5,157 nucleotides of DNA from the NCBI GenBank assembly GCA_900555605.1, contig USLW01000182.1:1-5157 (forward strand), given 5' to 3'. The notes beneath the pieces are model-generated. The model saw only the letters and a list, made by a program, of their open reading frames with translations, had not been told where the DNA came from and did no database searches. The translations under genes were made by a program, and so were the position numbers. Numbering within the stretch: the stretch's first letter is position 1; the number at the start of each line of letters is the position of its first letter. This DNA comes from an uncultured Clostridium sp. Lineage in GTDB: Bacteria > Bacillota > Clostridia > UBA1212 > UBA1255. Positions 1 to 5,157 of this stretch are shown here, in pieces.

Positions 1-65
1 GTGTGGTGATTGTTGCCGCTGTGATCTGGTATTTGATTGCAATGAAAAAGAAACACGAGAAATAA
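1..65 (+). CDS. C-terminal end of an upstream membrane-anchored protein (partial)
   Basis: Reading from position 3, the frame gives 20 residues before a TAA stop at 63-65. They form a hydrophobic stretch (VVIVAAVIWYLIAM) followed by a basic tail (KKKHEK). This is the expected end of a protein with one C-terminal transmembrane helix and a cytoplasmic positive tail, and it resembles the ends of the next two genes. The other two frames either stop early (frame 1 at codon 3) or run on through the next gene's ribosome binding site and start. The body of the protein lies outside the window, so no function can be given; a surface protein of the same operon or the last helix of a multi-spanning transporter are both possible. 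The stop is 33 nt before the next start, with no room for a terminator, so it is probably co-transcribed with what follows. Confidence 0.65.
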   Translation, partial: VVIVAAVIWYLIAMKKKHEK

Positions 66-80
66 AGAAAATCAATATAC

Positions 81-89
81 GGAGAGGAG
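81..89 (+). promoter_or_regulatory. Ribosome binding site deciding the ATG start at 99
   Basis: GGAGAGGAG lies 9 nt before the ATG at 99, a normal spacing. The alternative in-frame TTG at 93 would be only 3 nt from this site, too close. The ATG also gives a clean signal-peptide start (MKKFLYF), so the start is placed at 99. Confidence 0.8.
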
Positions 90-98
90 CGTTTGCAA

Positions 99-1415
99 AT
101 GAAAAAATTTCTGTATTTTGCCGCAGTATTGCTGATCCTTTGTGCAGCCGCCGGACTGTCGGCGGGAGCGCCCGGCGCATCCGCCTCAAACGATGCCGCG
201 CTTTCGGAGGTGTATTTTTCAGGTACTGAATTTGAGGTGGGTCCGTGGCTGAACAGTAAACCGAACGGAACCTTCGACATGACATTTCACACCGCTGCGG
301 CGTTTCAGAGCATTACCTTCATGTCTTATGCCGGAAGATCGGAAAATCAGCAGCAGGCCACGGTGCATTACAAGCTGTATCAATGGTTTTATAATCGAGA
401 AGCCACTTTGTCAAACGAACCGGTGGAGACAGGCACTTTTACAGCGGACGGAGACGGCTTTATTACGGTGCAGTTTGCCAAGCAGGATCCGGGCCAGTAT
501 ATTTTTGTACTGGAATATCCGCAGCAGCAGCCCGGAGCGCAGTCCTATTTTGTTGTAGGGACCGCCAAACAGCCGGCAGAAAATATTTCGGTAAGCTGCT
601 GGAATAACATCACCGAACAGGGGGATGAATTGATCTGCGGATACATTGGGTTTATACCTGCCGCCGACAATGTATATTACCGTGCTTTATCTGCGGATAC
701 GGAGATTCCTGCAGATGTCCCGGTGAAGCAGCAGGTGCCTTTTTCATCGGAAACGAATCTCAGCGCTGCAAAGGTGGGCTGGTGGATGGCGCTGAAGGAG
801 AAAAAAGGCGTATTTTGTATGGCATTCCATTCGCTGTATGATTTTACCGGAATTGAGTTTTATTCTTATGGCGGAGAACAGGAGCATATTGTACAGTATG
901 CGCTGTATCCGTGGCCGGACGCGGAGCCTGTCGAGATCGCCGCGGACGGAACGGCCGCGATTGCACAGACTCCGGTATACCAGGGAAGCGCGGCATACAC
1001 CTCCAACGGCCTGCGGACGGTTTCTTTTGGAAAATCAGTTGAAAAGGGACAATATCTTTTTGTCATTACATATGACCCTGCGGCGCAGACTTCTGCTTCC
1101 GACAATCATTTTGTAATAGGTGTAGCAGAGGCGGATCCGGAGCTGCCGCTTCAGATCGATTCCAATGGCGTAGTGGATCATGAGACCTATGGACAAACCA
1201 TTGTGCAGAATGGCTTCTGCGGCAGTTTGATTGCAGCGGCTCCCGCGGGAACAGATGTATTTTTTGCACCTCTGGTCCGCGGAAATGTGCCGGATACGCA
1301 GCCGGATACCCCTCCGCATACAGAAACCGGGGATATGAGCAGCTGCCTCCTTTTGGCCTGCTGCCTGCTTCTGCCGTTTTGTCTGAATATGGTTAGGAGA
1401 AAAGATCCTATATGA
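99..1415 (+). CDS. Secreted, surface-anchored two-repeat protein of unknown function
   Basis: The product is 438 residues from the ATG. It opens with a signal peptide (MKK, then a hydrophobic core to about residue 20, with a likely signal peptidase I cut after A-S-A near residue 29). The mature part holds two diverged copies of one module, about residues 36-197 and 213-392, rich in aromatic residues and alternating beta-strand-like patterns. A short Pro/Thr linker (about 396-410) leads to a TGD motif, a hydrophobic segment (about 416-430) and a basic end (RRK), as in a cell-wall sorting signal or simple membrane anchor. I recognise no enzyme motif and no named family. The beta-rich, Trp/Tyr-rich modules would suit a glycan-binding or adhesive role, and the next gene, whose start overlaps this stop by 4 nt (ATGA), encodes a surface glycoside hydrolase-like protein; this role is inference. 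There is no good lipobox. The gene is certain; the function is unknown. Confidence 0.9.
   Translation: MKKFLYFAAVLLILCAAAGLSAGAPGASASNDAALSEVYFSGTEFEVGPWLNSKPNGTFDMTFHTAAAFQSITFMSYAGRSENQQQATVHYKLYQWFYNREATLSNEPVETGTFTADGDGFITVQFAKQDPGQYIFVLEYPQQQPGAQSYFVVGTAKQPAENISVSCWNNITEQGDELICGYIGFIPAADNVYYRALSADTEIPADVPVKQQVPFSSETNLSAAKVGWWMALKEKKGVFCMAFHSLYDFTGIEFYSYGGEQEHIVQYALYPWPDAEPVEIAADGTAAIAQTPVYQGSAAYTSNGLRTVSFGKSVEKGQYLFVITYDPAAQTSASDNHFVIGVAEADPELPLQIDSNGVVDHETYGQTIVQNGFCGSLIAAAPAGTDVFFAPLVRGNVPDTQPDTPPHTETGDMSSCLLLACCLLLPFCLNMVRRKDPI
204..689 (+). repeat. Internal protein repeat, copy 1
   Basis: This segment encodes about residues 36-197 of the surface protein. Landmarks shared with copy 2, in the same order, are GTFDMTFH, ITFMSYAG, GQYIFVLEY, SYFVVGTA and ICGYIGFIPAADNVYYRAL. 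The similarity is visible only at protein level; the DNA of the two copies has diverged, so the duplication is old. Confidence 0.75.
735..1274 (+). repeat. Internal protein repeat, copy 2
   Basis: This segment encodes about residues 213-392. Its matching landmarks are GVFCMAFH, IEFYSYGG, GQYLFVITY, NHFVIGVA and FCGSLIAAAPAGTDVFFAPL. It is longer than copy 1 by roughly 18 residues, mostly through extra sequence around residues 284-304 (GTAAIAQTPVYQGSAAYTSN). One cysteine (ICG in copy 1, FCG in copy 2) is kept at the same place. Confidence 0.75.
1311..1412 (+). other. Degenerate sortase-type C-terminal signal / membrane anchor
   Basis: The last 34 residues of the two-repeat protein read PPHTETGDMSS, then the hydrophobic run CLLLACCLLLPFCLN, then MVRRKDPI. 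The layout (Pro/Thr spacer, TGD, hydrophobic helix, RRK) matches Clostridia proteins that end in a PxTGD-type sorting signal. The proline expected two residues before TG is replaced by threonine (T-E-T-G-D). It could be a working variant signal or only a membrane anchor. Confidence 0.5.
1395..1400 (+). promoter_or_regulatory. Ribosome binding site for the GH99-like gene
   Basis: AGGAGA lies 11 nt before the ATG at 1412, inside the end of the preceding gene. With the ATGA overlap at 1412-1415 this suggests translational coupling of the two surface proteins. Confidence 0.65.
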
Positions 1416-3406
1416 AACGCTTCCTTTATCTATTTTTTACATTTTTAATGATTTGGCCGATTTTGCTTGCGGGATGGACGCTGCCGTCCCGCGGCGCGGC
1501 GGATCCCACCACCTGGACTGCGGTGGATGGTTTGGGAAGAACACTGCCGGACAGCAAGGCGGCGGGAACTCCGCGGAAGGACAAGTATGTCGGAATGTTC
1601 TACTGGACCTGGCATGACTACTTTTCCGTATGGACGCCGCGGAATATTACAAGCATTTTAGCGGAATATCCGGAAGCTGCCAATGATTTTTCCCATCCGG
1701 CCTGGGGGAATACGGATAGCGGCGTCCCCTGCTTCTGGAATGAACCGCTTTACGGGTATTACAGCAGCAAGGATCCATATGTGATTCGAAAACATGCGGA
1801 GCTTTTAGCGGACGTCGGCGTGGATGTGATCTTTTTTGACTGCACGAATGATACTTTACTTTTTTTGGATGCCTGCAATGTCCTTTTCGAGGTATTCACA
1901 CAGGCCGAGAAGGAAGGCGTCCGCGTTCCGAAGATCGCGTTTATGCTGAATATCAATCCGCTGTATATGATGGAAAATAACAGGGCGGAGCTCAAAACAC
2001 TGTATCGCTCCATTTATCAAAAGGGCCAGTATCAGAATCTGTGGTTTTATTGGGAAGGAAAGCCGCTGGTGCTGTCTACGGCGGAATGTCTTGATCCATC
2101 CGTCCCAATTGAAAAAGAAATTTTGGATTTTTTTACGTTCCGCAGAAGCGATGATTCCTTTTTTACGGAGGATACCGCCTATTCCGATTCCATGTGGGGC
2201 TGGCTTTCCGTCTATCCGCAGACAAAATACGGTGTGCGGGAGGACGGCTCCGTAGAACAGATGTGTGTGGGAATTGCACAGAACGCCAACGAATACGGAC
2301 TTACGGCTATGAACGATCCCCGGGGTGGGGTCCATGGCAGAAGCTATACGGAGGGGCCTTATTCTTACTCCTATCTTTACCGCGGACAGACCGTCACAGC
2401 AGACCGCAATACAGCGGATGCCGTCTGCTATGGCTTGAATTTTCAGCAGCAATGGGATTACGTGCTGGAGGTGGACCCGGATTTTGTATTTGTCACCGGA
2501 TGGAATGAATGGATCGCCGGACGCTGGGAAAAATGGATCAATGTTGAGAATGCGTTCCCGGATCAATATAACGATGAATACAGCAGAGATATTGAGCCCT
2601 CCGCAGGAAAGCTGAAGGATCACTATTATTACCAGCTGGCGGCAAATATACGGCGCTTTAAAGGTGTCAATGAAACGCAGCTTTATACGCAGCAGCATAC
2701 CATCGACATCTCAGGTGATCCGGGACAGTGGGACGCGGTGTCCGCAGAATTTACGCATTATACAGGTAGCACCCGGGCAAGAGATTTCCGCGGGTACGGG
2801 GCCTGTCGGTATGAATCAGATACCATGCGCAATGATATCGTGCGGACAAAAGCGGCATATGATGCGGAATATCTATATTTTATGGTAGAAACAAAGGATA
2901 CGCTTTCTCCGTCCTCTGATCCGGGCTGGATGCGTCTGCTGATTGATACCGTTCCGGCTTCTGAAAACTCCCGTGATTGGGAAGGGTTCGAATTTATTGT
3001 AAACCGCGTTTCACCCAATGCGGACACAGCGCTGCTGGAGCGCAGCACCGGCGGCTGGAATTGGGAGCCTGTGGGAGAAGTAGCGTATACGGTTCAAGAT
3101 CGTGTGCTCCAGATTGCGATTCCCCGCAGACTGCTCGGGATGGAGGAAACAGTGAATTTTCATTTCAAATGGTCGGACAATATGCAGGCAGACGGAGATA
3201 TTTTAGACTTTTATCAATCGGGAGATGTTGCGCCGGGCGGAAGATTCATGTATACTTTTTACACCACAGAAGCTGTGGAAGAAAAACCGGCAGCAAAAAC
3301 CTCCTTTACCCTGCCTTGGTATGCGATTTTGAGTTTGTGCCTGGCGGCAGCCGCGCTGTGCATCGCCGTAGTCAGCCGGATTTTTTTCTTCCGCAAGCGG
3401 AAATAG
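1412..3406 (+). CDS. Secreted, membrane-anchored GH99/GH71-like protein with CBM9-like domain
   Basis: The product is 664 residues. It starts with a signal peptide (MKRFLYLFF..., likely cut near G-A-A at 28-30). A barrel-like region of about residues 58-415 follows, with YVGMFYWTWHDY (from 59), a strand ending in DVIFFDCTND (D143), a FYWEGKPLVL strand, and VTGWNEW (W364-N365-E366-W367). These strand-end motifs are typical of the GH99/GH71 and WbsX-like (beta/alpha)8 group acting on glycans. After SRDIEP and a linking helix comes a beta-sandwich of about residues 431-626 resembling CBM9/DOMON-like carbohydrate-binding domains (IDISGDPGQWDAV, AAYDAEYLYFMVETKD, GDILDFYQSGDVAPGGRF). One transmembrane helix (about 636-659) and the tail FFFRKRK anchor it, with the domains outside the cell. 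The exact substrate is unknown; an alpha-glycan or other surface polysaccharide is plausible. Oddly, where canonical GH99 enzymes have W-N-E-W-x-E-G this protein has WNEWIAG, so the second Glu is Ala369. It is likely an uncharacterised sister family. Confidence 0.8.
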   Translation: MKRFLYLFFTFLMIWPILLAGWTLPSRGAADPTTWTAVDGLGRTLPDSKAAGTPRKDKYVGMFYWTWHDYFSVWTPRNITSILAEYPEAANDFSHPAWGNTDSGVPCFWNEPLYGYYSSKDPYVIRKHAELLADVGVDVIFFDCTNDTLLFLDACNVLFEVFTQAEKEGVRVPKIAFMLNINPLYMMENNRAELKTLYRSIYQKGQYQNLWFYWEGKPLVLSTAECLDPSVPIEKEILDFFTFRRSDDSFFTEDTAYSDSMWGWLSVYPQTKYGVREDGSVEQMCVGIAQNANEYGLTAMNDPRGGVHGRSYTEGPYSYSYLYRGQTVTADRNTADAVCYGLNFQQQWDYVLEVDPDFVFVTGWNEWIAGRWEKWINVENAFPDQYNDEYSRDIEPSAGKLKDHYYYQLAANIRRFKGVNETQLYTQQHTIDISGDPGQWDAVSAEFTHYTGSTRARDFRGYGACRYESDTMRNDIVRTKAAYDAEYLYFMVETKDTLSPSSDPGWMRLLIDTVPASENSRDWEGFEFIVNRVSPNADTALLERSTGGWNWEPVGEVAYTVQDRVLQIAIPRRLLGMEETVNFHFKWSDNMQADGDILDFYQSGDVAPGGRFMYTFYTTEAVEEKPAAKTSFTLPWYAILSLCLAAAALCIAVVSRIFFFRKRK

Positions 3407-3412
3407 AAGAAA

Positions 3413-3420
3413 GAGGGGAA
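3413..3420 (+). promoter_or_regulatory. Ribosome binding site for the nucleoside hydrolase gene
   Basis: GAGGGGAA lies 8 nt before the ATG at 3429, in the 22-nt gap after the previous stop (TAG at 3404-3406). The gap has no promoter and no terminator, which supports co-transcription. Confidence 0.65.
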
Positions 3421-3428
3421 CAGCTATA

Positions 3429-4436
3429 ATGGATTCATTTCACTTCGAGCCGCTGAAGCAGGTTCCGAGAGGCGTGATTGTTGATACGGATATCGGACCG
3501 GACTGCGACGATGTGGGCGCGCTGGCGGTTCTGCATGTATTGGCGGAGAAATATCGGATTCCGATCTTGGGAATTGTAAATTGCACATCCAATATTTACG
3601 GCTGCGGCGCAATCGATGTGGTAGGAAAGTACTGCGGAAATGGGAATGTGCCGGTGGGGATTTACGGAAAGTCCGGTTTTTTGGACGGTCCCGAGACCAT
3701 GTATTATAATCGGTATCTTACGGAGACCTTTCACTCCATATATGCGCCGGAGCACGAAACAGGCGGCGAGGCCGCCTGTCGGGCGGACGGACAGAAGCCG
3801 GAGGAGGCTGTGGCGCTTTACCGGCGTTTGCTGGCAGAGGCCGCACCGAAAAGTATTATGCTCATTACCATCGGACCGCTGAATAATCTTGCAGATCTGC
3901 TTCAAAGCGGCGGGGACGCGGTGAGTCCCAAGAGCGGGCGCGAGCTGGTCGCAGAAAAGGTATACGCGGTGGTGGCCATGGCCGGCTGCACCAAGACCAA
4001 ACAGCGGGAGTACAATATTATCTGCGATGCAGAAGCCGCGCAGATTTTTTTGGAGACGATCCCTGTCCCGGTGGTCTTCAGCGGTTTTGAGGTGGGACTG
4101 GCGGTGATGTCGGGCTTTTACGGCAAAACGCCGGAGAATGCCGAACAAAACCCGATTTTTCAGGCTTATAGACTTTACTCGGAAAAAGCGTTCCGGAATG
4201 ATGACTACATAAACCGCAGCTTTGATCTGACTGCCGTGCAGTTTGCATTTGAGGGCGAAGGCGCGTATTACCGGATGTCCGGCCCCGGCACGATGAAAAT
4301 AGACCGCGGCGCGGAGGATGCCACGGAATTTGTTCTGCATCCGGAGGGCAGCCAGTATTATATGGAGCTGGCCTGTGAGGCGCAGGCACTTTCGGCGCTG
4401 CTGAGCGAATACCTGCTGCATGCGGGAAATTGTTAG
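3429..4436 (+). CDS. Nucleoside hydrolase family protein (IunH-like)
   Basis: The product is 335 residues, a usual length for the family, with no signal peptide, so it should be cytoplasmic. The N-terminal signature VIVDTDIGPDCDD (D19, D21, D27, D28) is the calcium-binding and catalytic-base cluster of inosine-uridine nucleoside hydrolases. It is followed by ITIGPLNNLADLL (147-158, the GPLTN-type loop), EYNIICDAEAA (E194, N196; sugar-binding E-x-N) and SFDLTAV (D266, the C-terminal calcium-ligand Asp). Family members cleave N-glycosidic bonds of ribonucleosides to base plus ribose. The usual His just before the last Asp is Phe265 here, and the signature has the longer DTDxGxDxDD form, so the leaving group or substrate may not be a standard purine nucleoside. 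It lies 22 nt after the GH99-like gene and 13 nt before a ribokinase-like gene, which would phosphorylate the released sugar. Family assignment is firm; the substrate is not known. Confidence 0.9.
   Translation: MDSFHFEPLKQVPRGVIVDTDIGPDCDDVGALAVLHVLAEKYRIPILGIVNCTSNIYGCGAIDVVGKYCGNGNVPVGIYGKSGFLDGPETMYYNRYLTETFHSIYAPEHETGGEAACRADGQKPEEAVALYRRLLAEAAPKSIMLITIGPLNNLADLLQSGGDAVSPKSGRELVAEKVYAVVAMAGCTKTKQREYNIICDAEAAQIFLETIPVPVVFSGFEVGLAVMSGFYGKTPENAEQNPIFQAYRLYSEKAFRNDDYINRSFDLTAVQFAFEGEGAYYRMSGPGTMKIDRGAEDATEFVLHPEGSQYYMELACEAQALSALLSEYLLHAGNC
3759..3779 (+). repeat. Perfect 9-bp inverted repeat inside the nucleoside hydrolase gene
   Basis: ACAGGCGGC, a 3-base loop GAG, then GCCGCCTGT form a perfect GC-rich hairpin. 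No T-run follows, so it is not an intrinsic terminator. It encodes the ordinary residues TGGEAAC, and may be chance in a GC-rich coding segment or a stable mRNA structure. Confidence 0.6.
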
Positions 4437-4442
4437 GGAGGG
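4435..4442 (+). promoter_or_regulatory. Ribosome binding site deciding the GTG start of the kinase gene
   Basis: AGGGAGGG lies 7 nt before the GTG at 4450 and overlaps the TAG stop (4434-4436) of the nucleoside hydrolase gene. It supports the GTG start, which gives the expected ribokinase-like N-terminus (MKILNYGSLNID), and suggests translational coupling. Confidence 0.75.
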
Positions 4443-4449
4443 ACGTCCG

Positions 4450-5157
4450 GTGAAAATATTGAATTACGGATCATTGAACATTGATCATGTTTATCAGGTC
4501 GGTGCATTTGTACAGGCCGGAGAGACGATCTCTGCCTCTGCCTACCAGACGCACACCGGCGGGAAGGGGCTAAATCAGTCCATTGCACTGGCAAGAGCAG
4601 GCGCCGAGGTGTATCACGGCGGAAAAATCGGCCGGGACGGCCTTGCGCTGAAGCATTTCTTAGAACAGAACGGCGTGGACTGCCGGTTCCTTACGGTGGA
4701 TGAGCAGGTAGCCACAGGCCATGCCATTGTTCAGGTGGCGCCTTCGGGCGAGAACTGCATTATCATTTACGGCGGAGCAAACGCGGCCATCACACATGAT
4801 GAAATCGACCGTGCGCTGGCACATTTTACCGCCGGCGATTATCTTTTGCTGCAAAACGAAATTTCAAATACGGAATATCTGATCACCCAGGGGCATGCGC
4901 GCGGGATGAAGGTAATTCTGAATCCGTCGCCGATTACGGAGGAGCTGCTCCGCTGCCCTGTCCTCCATGCGCTTGACTGGGTGATTCTGAATGAGACAGA
5001 GGCGGCGGCATTTTCCGGTGAGACGGAGCGGCAGGCCTGTATCCGAAAATTAAAGACTATTTTTCCGTCTGCGGGAATCGTACTGACCGCCGGATGTGCG
5101 GGCGCGGTATGCTTTGCAGATGGAGAGGAGTGTTTTGTGCCTGCTGCTTCTTACGGC
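4450..5157 (+). CDS. PfkB/ribokinase-like sugar kinase, N-terminal 236 residues (cut by window edge)
   Basis: The frame is open from GTG 4450 to the end of the window; family members are about 300 residues, so roughly the last fifth is missing. Visible PfkB features are the first strand GSLNID (7-12; D12 is the usual sugar-binding Asp), the signature 1 region TGGKGLNQSIALARAGAEV (36-54) with IGRDG (60-64), TGHAIVQV in the lid/core, GGANAAIT (108-115, the ribokinase GAN motif), LLLQNEI (132-138; E137 matches the ribokinase sugar-contact Glu), NPSP (158-161) and LNETEA (180-185). These favour a ribokinase-type enzyme transferring phosphate from ATP to ribose or a similar sugar in the cytoplasm. 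The catalytic GAGD motif would lie just beyond the window and could not be checked. It is placed 13 nt after a nucleoside hydrolase, which fits ribose release followed by ribose 5-phosphate formation. A kinase for another furanose or for a nucleoside cannot be excluded. Confidence 0.88.
   Translation, partial: MKILNYGSLNIDHVYQVGAFVQAGETISASAYQTHTGGKGLNQSIALARAGAEVYHGGKIGRDGLALKHFLEQNGVDCRFLTVDEQVATGHAIVQVAPSGENCIIIYGGANAAITHDEIDRALAHFTAGDYLLLQNEISNTEYLITQGHARGMKVILNPSPITEELLRCPVLHALDWVILNETEAAAFSGETERQACIRKLKTIFPSAGIVLTAGCAGAVCFADGEECFVPAASYG

Noticed and set aside
11..45. A possible promoter just upstream of the two-repeat gene
   Set aside because: TTGTTG and TATTTG-like words occur, but their spacing and match to consensus are poor and they lie in the membrane-helix codons of the upstream gene.
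93..98. TTG at 93 as the start of the two-repeat surface protein
   Set aside because: It is only 3 nt from the ribosome binding site, whereas the ATG at 99 has normal spacing and starts a standard signal peptide.
129..146. Possible lipoprotein lipobox around LLILC in the two-repeat protein
   Set aside because: The residue before Cys is Leu rather than Gly, Ala or Ser, and a good signal peptidase I site (ASA) lies further on.
1856..2698. A 280-codon open frame on the minus strand opposite the GH99-like gene
   Set aside because: It has no recognised domain and covers the well-supported barrel region of the plus-strand gene, including its WNEW motif.
3389..3402. TTCCGC-AA-GCGGAA hairpin near the end of the GH99-like gene as a terminator
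   Set aside because: The stem is short with a 2-base loop, it lies within the coding sequence, and an A/G-rich ribosome binding region rather than a T-run follows it. The T-run before it is part of the FFF codons.
3435..4421. A 328-codon open frame on the minus strand, antisense to the nucleoside hydrolase gene
   Set aside because: Its translation shows no recognisable motif, and it lies fully opposite a gene with clear family signatures. It is explained as a shadow of GC-rich codon use.

Overview
The window is one stretch of a tightly packed, single-strand (+) operon, most likely from a gut-type Clostridia (Firmicutes/Bacillota) genome. The evidence for that origin is strong AGGAGG-like ribosome binding sites before every gene, moderate GC with no strong skew, Gram-positive style C-terminal membrane anchors with basic tails, and a ribokinase-like protein of a kind I associate with Lachnospiraceae/Oscillospiraceae-type genomes. 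The taxonomic call is inference from style, not from a marker gene.

Layout: (1) positions 1-65 hold the last 20 codons of an upstream protein that ends in a membrane helix and a lysine-rich tail. (2) 99-1415 encodes a secreted, surface-anchored protein of unknown function, built from two diverged copies of a ~165-180 residue module and ending in a TGD-type, degenerate sortase-like signal. (3) 1412-3406, overlapping the previous gene by 4 nt, encodes a secreted, membrane-anchored protein with a GH99/GH71-like (WNEW-motif) barrel followed by a CBM9-like beta-sandwich. (4) 3429-4436 encodes a cytoplasmic nucleoside hydrolase family (IunH-like) protein. (5) 4450 to the window edge encodes a PfkB/ribokinase-like sugar kinase starting at GTG and cut off before its catalytic GxGD motif. 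Gene spacings are 33, -4, 22 and 13 nt, and I see no terminator or promoter between genes, so all five are probably co-transcribed.

How they may work together: two or three surface-anchored proteins would bind and cut a glycan or glycoside outside the cell. Inside, the nucleoside hydrolase-like enzyme would release a sugar (ribose if it is a true nucleosidase) and the PfkB kinase would phosphorylate it. The intracellular hydrolase-plus-kinase pair is a recognisable salvage logic. Its coupling to a surface GH99-like protein that lacks one of the two GH99 catalytic-motif glutamates, and to a repeat protein of unknown function, is the unusual part of the window. No RNA genes, CRISPR arrays, insertion sequences or attachment sites were seen, and no gene-free stretch exceeds 35 bases.
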